Below, one piece after another: positions 1 to 8,318 of a stretch of 64,000 bases of DNA. The stretch's first letter is position 1; every line of letters begins with the position of its first letter. The DNA comes from Burkholderia sp. L27(2015) (lineage in GTDB: Bacteria > Pseudomonadota > Gammaproteobacteria > Burkholderiales > Burkholderiaceae), in contig NZ_LMUX01000020.1 of assembly GCF_009765705.1 (NCBI RefSeq), positions 62,001 to 126,000 on the forward strand. Direction: 5' to 3'. The notes beneath the pieces are model-generated. The model searched no databases and had not been told where the DNA came from. It worked only from the letters and a program-made list of their open reading frames with translations. The translations under genes were made by a program, and so were the position numbers.

Positions 1-272
1 GTGAATTTCACCAAATCCTCACGTCGGCCTGCGGCAATGCGCGCTTGAATCAGTTGCTGAATCTGATGAAGGAGGTGCCCTTGATCAAGTGGACCTTCAA
101 TAACTACAAAGATAGCGACAGAGAACTCAGCGTGCTGCAGCACTTGGAGATGGTCGACGCGATCGAGCAACGCGACGCGGCGTGGGCCGAAGCGATCATG
201 AGGTCGCATATTCTGCGCGCCCATCGCAGCGTAATCAGTAAATTAAAGCTGGCAACCGAGTTGGCAAACTAA
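1..272 (+). CDS. GntR/FadR-type regulator, C-terminal fragment (FCD domain)
   Basis: The reading frame is open from the left edge and stops with TAA at 270-272. About 90 residues are visible. The opening segment FHQILTSACGN and the long amphipathic helices that follow (DAIEQRDAAWAEAIMRSHI) are typical of the last helices of the FCD effector domain of GntR-family repressors. The N-terminal winged helix lies outside the window. The family usually binds small carboxylates and represses an adjacent catabolic operon; the MFS transporter and lyase just downstream on the same strand are the obvious candidate targets. A TTG at 45 is not the true start, because FCD homology continues upstream of it. 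Confidence 0.75.
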   Translation, partial: EFHQILTSACGNARLNQLLNLMKEVPLIKWTFNNYKDSDRELSVLQHLEMVDAIEQRDAAWAEAIMRSHILRAHRSVISKLKLATELAN

Positions 273-291
273 GTTTTCAACTTGATTGCCG

Positions 292-315
292 ACGAAGGCG
301 GCAACGAAGGCGGCA
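292..315 (+). repeat. 12-bp perfect tandem repeat
   Basis: The unit ACGAAGGCGGCA occurs twice with no spacer, directly after the regulator gene, and is followed by further related AAATAAG/GGCGGC words up to about 340. It is one of many short tandem duplications in this window. No function is evident. Confidence 0.8.
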
Positions 316-377
316 AATAAGACAGTAAATAAGGCGGCTACCTAAAGCCGCAAATGATAAAAAAAGGAGACAACACA

Positions 378-1724
378 GTGCTGAAAACCGTGAATGCGGG
401 CGCGCGTCTGGACCGATTGCCCACTTCGGCGTTTCATCGTCGCATCCTCTGGTTGATCGGAGGCGGGATGTTCCTCGATTCCTTCGACATCTATCTTGCC
501 GGCGGGGTGCTGGGCGCCTTGACGCGCAGTGGCTGGTCGAATATTCAGCTCAACGCGAACTTCCTCACGGCCACCTTCGTCGGCATGCTGATCGGCGCAC
601 TGACGGCGGGCGTGCTCGGCGACGCCAAAGGCCGCAAGTTTACCTATCAATTCAACTTGGCCATTTTTGGCGTGGCGTCGCTGGCGGGGGCCGTTGCACC
701 CAGCATGAACTGGCTGATCGTATGCCGGTTTTTCATGGGGCTCGGGCTGGGCGCCGAGATCGTGGTCGGCTACGGCTCGCTGGGCGAGTTCATTCCACCG
801 GCAGTGCGCGGCAAGTGGTCTGCCTATTTGTCGCTGATCACCAATTCCGCCTTGTTTTTCTCAACCTTGCTCGGCTACCTGATTATCCCGACGATAGGCT
901 GGCGGCCGATGTTTGCCGTGGTCGGTGCGGGCGCGCTGATCGTCTGGGTCGTGCGCAAGAAGATGCCGGAATCGCCGCGCTGGCTGGAATCGAAGGGACG
1001 CTTGCAAGAGGCCGAACAAATTTTGGCCGCGATCGAGGCCGAGACGGTCGCGGGTGGGCAGGCGTTGCCGCCGGTTGTGGTGCCGCCGCCTGTCGTGCCG
1101 AAGACCACCACGCTATTGAACTTGTTCGCGCCGCCTTTGCTGCGCCGCACGTTCCTGGGCGTGTGCGTGCAAGTGTGCATCAACATTGTGATCTACGGTT
1201 TTATCGTCTGGGTGCCGACCTTTCTCGTGCGGCAGGGGTTTGGGCTGGCGTCCTCGCTAGGCTATACCACGCTGATGTCGCTGGGCGGGCCGGCCGGCGC
1301 GCTGCTGGGCGTGTTGCTGGCAGACAGGATCGGCCGCAAGAACGGGCTGATCGTCGTGTCCTTCATCGCCGCGGTGGTGGGCTTTCTTTACAGCCATTCG
1401 CATTCGGTGGAAATGGCGACGGCGCTCGGTTTCGTGCTATTCACCCTGACGTATCTGCTGGTGGCGCTGGGGATCGCCACTTACGTTCCCGAGTTGTTCC
1501 CGACCGAAAACCGGTTGCGCGGCAACGGCGTTGCCGGTGCGGCTGGCCGGATCGCCGGCATCTTCGCGCCGCAGGTGGTGGTCGCCATGTATGCATTAGG
1601 CGGCATCCAGGACGTGCTCTCGGTCATCGTCGGCGCCATGGTGGTGCTGGTCGTCGCGCTGGTGGCGTTTGGCCTAGAAACCAATCAGCGTTCCCTTGAA
1701 GAAATTGGCCAAACCCAAGATTGA
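378..1724 (+). CDS. MFS transporter, probably carboxylate/aromatic acid type
   Basis: A 448-residue inner-membrane permease with about 12 hydrophobic segments. The N-terminal FLDSFDIYLAGGVLGAL, the loop 2-3 motif LGDAKGRK and its C-half counterpart LADRIGRK are signatures of the sugar/aromatic-acid branch of the major facilitator superfamily. I chose GTG at 378 because AAAGGAGA ends 7 nt before it; the ATG at 354 has no ribosome site. The next gene, a PEP mutase/isocitrate lyase-family enzyme, starts 20 nt after the stop, so the two probably form an operon for uptake and cleavage of an organic acid, likely under the GntR-type regulator at the left edge. The substrate cannot be read from the sequence. 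Confidence 0.85.
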   Translation: MLKTVNAGARLDRLPTSAFHRRILWLIGGGMFLDSFDIYLAGGVLGALTRSGWSNIQLNANFLTATFVGMLIGALTAGVLGDAKGRKFTYQFNLAIFGVASLAGAVAPSMNWLIVCRFFMGLGLGAEIVVGYGSLGEFIPPAVRGKWSAYLSLITNSALFFSTLLGYLIIPTIGWRPMFAVVGAGALIVWVVRKKMPESPRWLESKGRLQEAEQILAAIEAETVAGGQALPPVVVPPPVVPKTTTLLNLFAPPLLRRTFLGVCVQVCINIVIYGFIVWVPTFLVRQGFGLASSLGYTTLMSLGGPAGALLGVLLADRIGRKNGLIVVSFIAAVVGFLYSHSHSVEMATALGFVLFTLTYLLVALGIATYVPELFPTENRLRGNGVAGAAGRIAGIFAPQVVVAMYALGGIQDVLSVIVGAMVVLVVALVAFGLETNQRSLEEIGQTQD

Positions 1725-1744
1725 TACCGACTACGGAAGACATC

Positions 1745-2614
1745 ATGACTCAAACCCAACGTTCGATCCTCAAGCAAAAGCTCGCCGGTAAAGAAATCGT
1801 CGTGGCGCCCGGCATCTTCGACATGATCTCGGTACGCCTGGCCGACCGAATGGGCTTCGACAGCCTCTATATGACCGGCTATGGCACGGTGGCGTCCTAC
1901 CTGGGCGAGGCCGACGCAGGGCTGGCGACCTACACGGATATGGTGAATCGCGTGAGCGCTTTTTGCGGCGCGAGCAAGACGCCGATTATTTGCGATGGCG
2001 ACACCGGCTATGGCGGCCTGCTCAACGTGGCGCACACCGTGCGCGGTTACGAGAAGGCTGGGGCCGCAGGCATCCAGCTCGAAGACCAGGAGTTTCCGAA
2101 GAAATGTGGCCATACGCCGGGGCGACGTGTGATCGCGGCCGAGGAAATGGTCAAGAAGATCAAGGTTGCCAAGGAAGCGCGCATCGACCCGGATCTGCTG
2201 ATTGTCGCGCGCACCGACGCACGCACATCGCTGGGTCTGGACGAGGCCCTGCGGCGCGGCGAGATGTACGTGAAGGCCGGCGCCGACGTGATCTTCATCG
2301 AATCGCCGGAATCGGAAAAGGAGTTGGAAATCATCGGCAAGACCTTCGAAGTGCCGTTGCTGGTGAATGTGGTGGAAGGCGGCCGCACGCCGCAATTGAC
2401 GCCGGCCGAGCTTCAGGCGTTGGGCTTTTCTCTGGCGATCTATCCGGCTTCGGGTTTTCTGGCGGTCGCGCAGGCGCTTGAGAAAGTCTACGGTGAGATC
2501 AAGGCACGCAAGGGCACGACCGGGCACATGGGCGAACTCTATTCGTTCGCGGGCATGTGCACGTTGATGGGCTTCGAGGCGGTCTGGGACTTCGATAAGA
2601 AGCATGCCGACTGA
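1745..2614 (+). CDS. Isocitrate lyase/PEP mutase-family lyase (dimethylmalate or methylisocitrate lyase-like)
   Basis: A 289-residue cytoplasmic TIM-barrel enzyme. The Mg-binding segment CDGDTGYGG lies near residues 83-91 and the catalytic loop KKCGH near 119-123, the loop that provides the acid Cys in isocitrate and methylisocitrate lyases. Presence of that Cys favours a C-C lyase over a PEP mutase or oxaloacetate decarboxylase. ATG 1745 is preceded by GGAAGA; an upstream in-frame TTG overlapping the MFS stop is less likely. Length and sequence style resemble 2,3-dimethylmalate lyase and the wider carboxyvinyl-carboxyphosphonate mutase group more than PrpB proper. Substrate unknown, but co-transcription with a transporter suggests catabolism of an imported branched dicarboxylate. 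Confidence 0.8.
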   Translation: MTQTQRSILKQKLAGKEIVVAPGIFDMISVRLADRMGFDSLYMTGYGTVASYLGEADAGLATYTDMVNRVSAFCGASKTPIICDGDTGYGGLLNVAHTVRGYEKAGAAGIQLEDQEFPKKCGHTPGRRVIAAEEMVKKIKVAKEARIDPDLLIVARTDARTSLGLDEALRRGEMYVKAGADVIFIESPESEKELEIIGKTFEVPLLVNVVEGGRTPQLTPAELQALGFSLAIYPASGFLAVAQALEKVYGEIKARKGTTGHMGELYSFAGMCTLMGFEAVWDFDKKHAD

Positions 2615-2690
2615 AGCCGAAGCGGCCCGCACGAGCGATAGCCCGTTCGACGAAGCTAGGCGTCGATCGCACGAGCCGGCTTGATAGACT

Positions 2691-2718
2691 GCACGGCCGC
2701 TGCTTTGCAGCGCCGTGC
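2691..2718 (+). terminator. Terminator-like hairpin after the lyase gene
   Basis: A stem of 12 base pairs with one bulged C and a TTT loop (left arm GCACGGCCGCTGC, right arm GCAGCGCCGTGC). No U-run follows, so intrinsic termination is uncertain. Confidence 0.4.
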
Positions 2719-2810
2719 GTCATCCCCATGCCTAAGTCCCATGGCTCAGTCCCGTGCATCGGGACCGCAGAGTGAGTGCGCGGGCGTAATGCCATAAGAA
2801 ATGCTTGGAT

Positions 2811-2833
2811 ATCTATCTATCGGTAGATACTAT
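2811..2833. promoter_or_regulatory. TetR operator copy 1 (autoregulatory)
   Basis: Contains the perfect inverted repeat TATCTA-TCGG-TAGATA just upstream of the TetR start at 2841. It shares the pattern ATCTATCTnnnnGTAGAT with two sites upstream of gabD. Its position overlapping the presumed promoter or leader suggests autorepression. Confidence 0.75.
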
Positions 2834-2840
2834 TGCATGT

Positions 2841-3404
2841 ATGGAAACGCAAACCGTCCGTGAGCAAGTGCTCGACCACGCCCAAACCTTGATCAAGCAG
2901 CGAGGCTATAACGGTTTTAGCTACCGGGATCTGGCGAAGCTGGTTGGCGTCAAAACCTCGAGCATCCATTATTACTTCCCGGGCAAGGAAGATCTGGTAC
3001 TGGAGGCCGTGAATACCTATAGCAGCGCGGTACTGGCCGAGATGTACGCGATCGACAGCAGCCTTTCCGCCGACAAACAGCTCGAGCGTTATGCCAGATC
3101 GTTTGGCAAGCTGTTGGTCGAAGGCAATACCATTTGCCTGTGCGGTATGCTGGCAGCCGAAATCGGCGCGTTGCCGGAGCACATTGCGCTGGCGGTGCGT
3201 GGTTTTTTCAACGCCAATGAGGTGTGGCTTGCCAAGGTTTTGGCGCAAGGAGCGCAGGAAGGTAGCCTGCGGTTCAACGGCTCGCCGGAGCGCGCGGCGC
3301 GCGCGCTTTATGCTGCTTTCCAGGGCAGCTTGCTGGCAAGCCGGCTGTTCCAGGGCAAGGATCGTCTGAACGAAGTTGCACTGTCGCTGAAAATCCAGCC
3401 TTAG
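2841..3404 (+). CDS. TetR-family transcriptional regulator
   Basis: A 187-residue regulator. The N-terminal helix-turn-helix (about residues 10-55) carries the classic TetR pattern: GYNGFSYRDLAKLVGVKTSSIHYYF. The C-terminal all-helical part (residues 60-187) would bind the effector; it contains CLCGMLAAEIGALPE, a segment common in TetR proteins of the AcuR/YcdC-like group. ATG 2841 begins 8 nt after operator copy 1; an in-frame TTG at 2805 lies upstream of the operator and is unlikely. Matching operators sit before this gene and before the succinate-semialdehyde dehydrogenase gene downstream, so it most likely represses itself and gabD. Confidence 0.9.
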   Translation: METQTVREQVLDHAQTLIKQRGYNGFSYRDLAKLVGVKTSSIHYYFPGKEDLVLEAVNTYSSAVLAEMYAIDSSLSADKQLERYARSFGKLLVEGNTICLCGMLAAEIGALPEHIALAVRGFFNANEVWLAKVLAQGAQEGSLRFNGSPERAARALYAAFQGSLLASRLFQGKDRLNEVALSLKIQP

Positions 3405-3522
3405 GCTGCTATGGGCCGGCAGTCTTGGCCAGCGCCCATGGATCAGGCTTATGAATCAGGCTTAGGGATCGGGCTAGGGATCCGCGGTTATGGGGCCAGC
3501 CGCATAAGTCCTGATTTCGCGT

Positions 3523-3552
3523 CAAAATCTATCTTCTGGTAGATAGATTTTG
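3523..3552. promoter_or_regulatory. TetR operator copy 2, 12-bp-arm palindrome
   Basis: A 30-bp perfect inverted repeat: left arm CAAAATCTATCT, six-base centre TCTGGT, right arm AGATAGATTTTG. The core matches operator copies 1 and 3. Located about 210 bp upstream of gabD and 120 bp after the tetR stop. It is the most symmetrical of the three and a likely high-affinity site. Confidence 0.8.
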
Positions 3553-3644
3553 GCAGAATGGCTGGCTGTTCGGGAATGATAGATCGTGAAATGCGGTTTT
3601 AAATGGGGCCGATTGTCATTAATTGCCGATTGTGCCGCGTGCGT

Positions 3645-3667
3645 ATCTATCTTCTAGTAGATTTATT
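3645..3667. promoter_or_regulatory. TetR operator copy 3
   Basis: Matches ATCTATCTTCT(A/G)GTAGAT shared with copy 2; the right half has one change in the outer arm. Lies about 95 bp upstream of the gabD start, where a repressor could block the promoter or act together with copy 2, whose first base is 122 bp further upstream. Confidence 0.7.
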
Positions 3668-3760
3668 TACGCATCGTGAACCCCCGCTGAAGTTTGGTGT
3701 CCGACTAAACAATGACTGCGGCGCACAGCCGTGCACCGCCCTTCCTCAGCGAGCCCACTC

Positions 3761-5215
3761 ATGATGAAACTGAAAGATGCTTCCTTGCTGCGACAGCAGG
3801 CCTACCTCGACGGCGCCTGGTGCGACGCCGATGCAGGCGCGACCGTGCCCGTTACCAACCCCGCCACCGGCGAGCAGATCGGTACCGTACCCAAGATGGG
3901 CACGGGCGAAACCCGTCGCGCGATCGCCGCGGCCGCTCGGGCGTGGCCGGCCTGGCGCGGCAAGACCGGCAAGGAGCGCAGTATCATCCTGCGCAAATGG
4001 TATGACCTGATGATGGCCAACGTTGACGACCTCGGCATGATCATGACGATGGAGCAGGGCAAGCCGCTGGCGGAATCGAAAGGGGAAATTGCCTACGCCG
4101 GCTCGTTTATCGAATGGTTTGCCGAGGAGGCCAAGCGCGTGAATGGCGACACCCTGGCCTCGCCGGCCAAGCAAAACCGCATTGTCGTGATCAAAGAGCC
4201 GATCGGTGTGTGCGCCGCGATCACGCCGTGGAATTTTCCTGCCGCGATGATCACACGCAAGGTTGGCCCCGCGTTGGCGGCCGGGTGCCCCATCGTGCTC
4301 AAACCGGCCAGCGCCACGCCCTTTTCAGCGTTGGCATTGGCAGCCCTTGCCGAACGCGCGGGCGTGCCCAAAGGGGTGTTCAGCGTGATCACTGGGGCAT
4401 CGAAAGAAATCGGCGCCGAGATGACGTCCAACCCGACGGTACGCAAGCTCTCGTTTACGGGTTCGACCGAGGTCGGGCGTCAGTTGATGGAGCAGGGCGC
4501 CGCCACGATCAAGAAGATCTCGCTCGAATTAGGCGGTAATGCGCCGTTTCTTGTCTTCGACGACGCCGACTTGGATGCCGCCGTACAGGGGGCGATCGAT
4601 TCGAAATATCGCAACGCCGGGCAGACCTGTGTGTGTGCCAATCGCTTGTATGTACAGGATAGCGTCTACGACGCGTTCGCCGAGAAGCTGGTCGCGGCCG
4701 TCAAGACATTGAAAGTGGGCAATGGCCTGGACGCAGGCGTGTCGCAAGGGCCATTGATCGACGATGCCGCAGTCAAAAAGGTCGAGGAGCATATCGCCGA
4801 TGCATTGGGCAAAGGGGCGCGGCTGTTGATGGGGGGGCACCGTCACGCGCTGGGCCAGAGTTTTTTCGAGCCGACGGTGCTCGCCGACGTCACCAGCGAC
4901 ATGCAGGTGGCCAAGGAAGAAACCTTCGGGCCGATGGCGCCGTTGTTCCGCTTCAAGACCGAGGAGGAAGCGCTGGCGATGGCCAACGACACCGAGTTCG
5001 GACTGGCCAGTTATTTCTATGCACGCGATATCGGACGGGTGTGGCGAGTGGCCGAAGGGCTGGAGAGCGGTATGGTCGGTATCAATACCGGTCTGATCTC
5101 CAATGAAGTTGCACCGTTTGGCGGCGTCAAGCAATCAGGGCTCGGCCGCGAAGGGTCGAAGTATGGAATCGACGATTACCTGGTCATCAAATACCTGTGC
5201 ATGGGTGGCATTTGA
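3761..5215 (+). CDS. gabD: Succinate-semialdehyde dehydrogenase, NAD(P)-dependent
   Basis: A 484-residue aldehyde dehydrogenase that oxidises succinate semialdehyde to succinate, the last step of GABA degradation. The start MKLKDASLLRQQAYLDGAW parallels the known GabD N-terminus, which fixes the start at ATG 3761 or the adjacent ATG 3764. Catalytic Glu is in LELGG near residue 256 and the nucleophile Cys in AGQTCVC near residue 290, followed by a second Cys two residues on, as in GabD enzymes. The cofactor-site segment ITPWNFP lies near 154-160. No GABA transaminase is adjacent, so the substrate may arise from another pathway. Two TetR operators lie in its upstream region. Confidence 0.92.
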   Translation: MMKLKDASLLRQQAYLDGAWCDADAGATVPVTNPATGEQIGTVPKMGTGETRRAIAAAARAWPAWRGKTGKERSIILRKWYDLMMANVDDLGMIMTMEQGKPLAESKGEIAYAGSFIEWFAEEAKRVNGDTLASPAKQNRIVVIKEPIGVCAAITPWNFPAAMITRKVGPALAAGCPIVLKPASATPFSALALAALAERAGVPKGVFSVITGASKEIGAEMTSNPTVRKLSFTGSTEVGRQLMEQGAATIKKISLELGGNAPFLVFDDADLDAAVQGAIDSKYRNAGQTCVCANRLYVQDSVYDAFAEKLVAAVKTLKVGNGLDAGVSQGPLIDDAAVKKVEEHIADALGKGARLLMGGHRHALGQSFFEPTVLADVTSDMQVAKEETFGPMAPLFRFKTEEEALAMANDTEFGLASYFYARDIGRVWRVAEGLESGMVGINTGLISNEVAPFGGVKQSGLGREGSKYGIDDYLVIKYLCMGGI

Positions 5216-5254
5216 ATGCCTACCCAAGCAAGGGCGAGGGTTTGCCTCGATTTT

Positions 5255-5277
5255 TGCGCAACCAATTTCGTTATAAT
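5255..5277 (+). promoter_or_regulatory. Possible promoter of the pigment plus-strand operon
   Basis: A perfect TATAAT hexamer is at 5272-5277, 177 bp before the ACP gene. The -35 region is T-rich (GATTTTTGCG) but not a good TTGACA match. The leader RNA would contain a hairpin at 5344-5363 (arms GCGCTTCGA and TCGAGGCGC) without a U-run. Confidence 0.4.
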
Positions 5278-5453
5278 CGGTCCGACTCCAAGTATCCGAT
5301 ATCAACCGTCAGGGCGACGGCCGTTGTCCGGCTCGGCTGGCGGCGCTTCGATTGTCGAGGCGCGCCGCAACCGAACCGAGACTTCAGCGAGGGCCCCGGT
5401 TTTTTTGGCCTGCGGCATCTCGTGTCGCTAACCGATGTATTGCCACTTCTACT

Positions 5454-5714
5454 ATGACGGAATTTGAAACTGAGCTTGCTAATCTGATTGCCGACGAGTT
5501 GAATCTGCAGGATCTCGATCGATCTGCAATCACCGCCGAGACGCCGCTCTATGGCGACGGCTTCGGTCTGGACTCGATCGATATTCTCGAAATCTCGCTG
5601 ATCATTTCAAAGAAATATGGTCTAGAGTTGCGCTCAGATAATCCGGATAACAAAATTATTTTTGCCTCGCTCGGTAATCTTGCCGCCTACGTATTATTGC
5701 AACGAAGCAAGTAA
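5454..5714 (+). CDS. Acyl carrier protein of the aryl polyene locus
   Basis: An 86-residue acidic protein with the phosphopantetheine attachment motif GLDSIDILEIS; the modified Ser is residue 41. It would carry the aromatic starter and growing polyene chain. Start chosen at ATG 5454 (MTEFETELANLI), which aligns with ordinary ACP length; an upstream in-frame extension is non-conserved and low-complexity. It is the first gene of a five-gene plus-strand operon (ACP, halogenase-like enzyme, chorismatase, acyltransferase, glycosyltransferase) whose later genes overlap by 4 nt. The acyl ligase expected to load it is encoded on the opposite arm at 22227-24002. Confidence 0.88.
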   Translation: MTEFETELANLIADELNLQDLDRSAITAETPLYGDGFGLDSIDILEISLIISKKYGLELRSDNPDNKIIFASLGNLAAYVLLQRSK

Positions 5715-5736
5715 CGCTGCATCAAGTGGGAGCGAT

Positions 5737-7185
5737 ATGAGTCATGCTGCAGAGCAAGCCGCGCAGTCACATGCAGCGCAGTCACATGCCACGTCGAGTG
5801 GCGCACCAAATGCTTCGATAGACGGGGCATTCGCCGGAGCCGACGGGGCCGATCAGATCAGTGCGGCGGCCACGCTGCTCCACTGCGACGTACTGATCGT
5901 CGGTGGCGGTCCCGCGGGCTCGACGGTGGCCACGCTGCTGGCCCGTAAAGGCCATCAGGTGACGGTGGTCGAGAAAGCCACTCATCCGCGATTCCATATC
6001 GGCGAATCGTTGTTGCCCGCTAATTTGCCCTTGTTCGAAGCGTTGGGGGTCGCCGACGAAGTACGCGCCATCGGCATGAAAAAACCGGGTGCGGAATTCG
6101 TCTCGCCGTGGCACGAACATAAGCAGACCTTCAACTTCTGCGACGCCTGGGATAAATCGATGCCCAGCGCCTATCAAGTGCGGCGCGCGCAATTCGACGA
6201 AATATTGTTTCGCAACGCCGCCAAGGCGGGCGCGACAACGCTGGAAGCGTGTCGCATCCATACCATCGATTTTCTCGGTGGGGATGCCGGTGCCCGCGTC
6301 ACGGGCAAACGGGACGATGGCACCGAGGTGATCTGGCAAACGCGCTTCCTCGTGGATGCGTCAGGACGCGACACGCTGTTGGGCAACCGCTTCAAAGCCA
6401 AGGTCAAGAACCCGCGCCATGCGAGCTCGGCCATCTACGGTCATTTCCGCCATGCCCAGCGCAATGAAGGCGAGGCCGCGGGCAATATCACGGTGTTCTG
6501 GTTCGAGCATGGCTGGTTCTGGTTCATACCGCTGGCTGACGGTACCACTAGCGTGGGCGCGGTAGTCTGGCCGTATTACCTGAAATCGCGCACCAAGCCG
6601 CTGAACGAATTCCTGCGCGACACGATCGCGATGTGCCCGGCACTATTGCTGCGACTGGCGCAAGCCGAGCAGGTCGCAGACGCCGAAGCGACAGGCAACT
6701 TCGCCTACGTGTGCGACCATCTGCGTGGGCCGAATTACTTGATGGTCGGCGACGCCTATACGTTTGTCGACCCGGTCTTTTCGTCGGGTGTCATGCTGGC
6801 AATGAACGGCGCCTTCGCCGCCGCCGAAGCGGTCGATGCCTGGTTGGTCGACCCGGCTCGCTCGAAGTCTGCATTTCGCCGGTTCGACAAGGTCATGCTG
6901 CATGGGCCACGTCATTTTTCGTGGTTCATTTATCGCGTGACCAACCCGACCATGCGTGACCTGTTCATGGGGCCGCGTAATTTCCTGCGCATGAAAGAGG
7001 CTTTGCTGTCGGTGTTGGCCGGCGACATTTTTGGGCGCACGCCGATCTGGGCCTCGGTACTGGCCTTCAAAGGCATGTACTACCTGCTATCTGCGTTAAA
7101 CCTGGGGCGTACGCTGGAAGCGGCACGTCGTCGCCGTGTGAATATCCGCAGCGTCGACGCCGCGATACCGCAGCGAGGCGAATGA
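5737..7185 (+). CDS. FAD-dependent halogenase-like monooxygenase
   Basis: A 482-residue flavoprotein. The FAD-binding GGGPAGS is near residues 56-62, the halogenase-group motif GESLLP near 89-94, and WFWFIP near 260-265 fits the WxWxIP signature of flavin-dependent halogenases. In xanthomonadin biosynthesis a halogenase of this group is associated with bromination of the aryl head, so ring halogenation is the likely role, not proven. ATG 5737 follows GGGAG; the first 50 residues are a low-complexity Ala/Ser/His tail that includes a 15-bp tandem duplication at 5761-5790 encoding AQSHA twice. Overlaps the next gene by ATGA. Confidence 0.82.
   Translation: MSHAAEQAAQSHAAQSHATSSGAPNASIDGAFAGADGADQISAAATLLHCDVLIVGGGPAGSTVATLLARKGHQVTVVEKATHPRFHIGESLLPANLPLFEALGVADEVRAIGMKKPGAEFVSPWHEHKQTFNFCDAWDKSMPSAYQVRRAQFDEILFRNAAKAGATTLEACRIHTIDFLGGDAGARVTGKRDDGTEVIWQTRFLVDASGRDTLLGNRFKAKVKNPRHASSAIYGHFRHAQRNEGEAAGNITVFWFEHGWFWFIPLADGTTSVGAVVWPYYLKSRTKPLNEFLRDTIAMCPALLLRLAQAEQVADAEATGNFAYVCDHLRGPNYLMVGDAYTFVDPVFSSGVMLAMNGAFAAAEAVDAWLVDPARSKSAFRRFDKVMLHGPRHFSWFIYRVTNPTMRDLFMGPRNFLRMKEALLSVLAGDIFGRTPIWASVLAFKGMYYLLSALNLGRTLEAARRRRVNIRSVDAAIPQRGE
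5761..5790 (+). repeat. 15-bp tandem repeat inside the halogenase N-terminal tail
   Basis: GCGCAGTCACATGCA followed directly by GCGCAGTCACATGCC, one mismatch. In frame, duplicating five residues in a non-conserved extension. Confidence 0.85.
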
Positions 7186-8318
7186 TGCCAGGCGACGCAA
7201 TGCTCAGCGTCGCGTGGCACAGCTCGGACTCGGTCCAGGCGCACATGGCACGCAACAACGACACCGTGCTCGGCATGGCCATCAACGGCGATCCGGGCGC
7301 GCTGCATGCGCTGACTTGCGCTCACGCCGATCTACCTGTGGCTACGGTGCATGCACCGTTGTTGGGTAGCCCGGACGGCATCGGCGCACAGTTGTTCGAG
7401 ACTTGGCATGGGGTCGCGCCGTTGCGCTCGGGCGTCCATCGAGGGGTGAGCTATCGGCACAACAACGATCTGCTATTTGGCAGCGTGAGCATTGCCGAAC
7501 ACGATTTGGCGGCCGGCGCGCTGGCGCATTTAGATGCAACAACCGGCGCAGCGTCCGGCGCCGCCAACGTCGCGAGCACTCGGCTTGCAGCGGCGTCTTT
7601 TGCGGCGTACTCAGCGCTGTTCGATACTCTGGCGACCTTGGGTTTCGACTACCTGCTGCGGGTCTGGAACTACGTACCCGATATCGTCGATCACGTGGAC
7701 GGCAGCGAGCGGTACTGGCAATTCAACAGCGGCCGCCAAGCGGCGTTCAGCGCGGCCGGTCGCACAGTCACGGGCGACGTGCCCGCTGCCTGCGCACTCG
7801 GTTTGATCGGCGGCTCGGTCACGGTATTTTTTATCGCGACTCGCATTGTGCCTATCGCGATCGAAAATCCGCGTCAGGTCAGTGCGTTCAACTACCCGCG
7901 GCAATACGGTCCGAAGAGCCCGACGTTCGCGCGCGCGGTGTGTATCGAATTTGCGAAGACGCCGTATTTGTTCATTTCCGGCACAGCCAGCATTGTGGGT
8001 CACCAGACCATGCATGTGGGAAACGTGGTCTTGCAGACCCGCGAAACACTGAACAATCTGCGCGCAGTGATCGATGCTGCCAATCAGCGCTATAGCCTGG
8101 ACGACGGGAGCCCGCGTTTTGCGTTGGCCGGGTTGAATTTCCGCGTCTATATCCGTCGCTCGCTGGATTTTGACGCAGTGCGCGCCGAACTGGTCGCGGC
8201 GTTCGATACAGAGGTTCCACTGCCGCCAATCGTCTATCTGCGTTCCGACGTCTGTCGCCCGGATCTGCTGGTGGAGATCGAAGCAGCAGGTGGCTATCCG
8301 ATGGAGGTGAGCGGATGA
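7182..8318 (+). CDS. xanB2: Chorismatase of the XanB2/FkbO/Hyg5 family
   Basis: A 378-residue enzyme that hydrolyses chorismate. The C-terminal half carries the family signature LFISGTASIVGHQTMHVGN, then QTRETLNNLRAVIDAAN and the RVYIRR strand, as in Xanthomonas XanB2, which makes 3- and 4-hydroxybenzoate. Older annotations call such proteins pteridine-dependent deoxygenases. Its place between halogenase and acyltransferase genes supports a role supplying the hydroxybenzoate starter for an aryl polyene; 4-hydroxybenzoate could also feed ubiquinone. ATG 7182 overlaps the preceding TGA, and the stop overlaps the next start, implying translational coupling. Which hydroxybenzoate isomer is made cannot be judged by eye. 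Confidence 0.85.
   Translation: MMPGDAMLSVAWHSSDSVQAHMARNNDTVLGMAINGDPGALHALTCAHADLPVATVHAPLLGSPDGIGAQLFETWHGVAPLRSGVHRGVSYRHNNDLLFGSVSIAEHDLAAGALAHLDATTGAASGAANVASTRLAAASFAAYSALFDTLATLGFDYLLRVWNYVPDIVDHVDGSERYWQFNSGRQAAFSAAGRTVTGDVPAACALGLIGGSVTVFFIATRIVPIAIENPRQVSAFNYPRQYGPKSPTFARAVCIEFAKTPYLFISGTASIVGHQTMHVGNVVLQTRETLNNLRAVIDAANQRYSLDDGSPRFALAGLNFRVYIRRSLDFDAVRAELVAAFDTEVPLPPIVYLRSDVCRPDLLVEIEAAGGYPMEVSG

Larger units (their letters stand above)
3405..3760 (+). other. Intergenic region between tetR and gabD: operators and micro-repeat
   Basis: This 356-bp stretch has no convincing gene. It holds a degenerate repeat of roughly 12 nt at 3441-3486 (GATCAGGCTTA-like units), then two TetR operators at 3523-3552 and 3645-3667. 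The gabD promoter should lie within it. The rest shows nothing recognisable. Confidence 0.6.

Noticed and set aside
5344-5363. Hairpin in the pigment operon leader considered as terminator or riboswitch
   Set aside because: Stem is present (GCGCTTCGA / TCGAGGCGC) but no U-run and no known riboswitch core were seen; kept only as a note in the promoter entry.
7182-8318. Annotation as pteridine-dependent deoxygenase
   Set aside because: That older label was used for XanB2 homologues; the sequence carries the chorismatase signature and the pigment-locus context supports chorismate hydrolysis.
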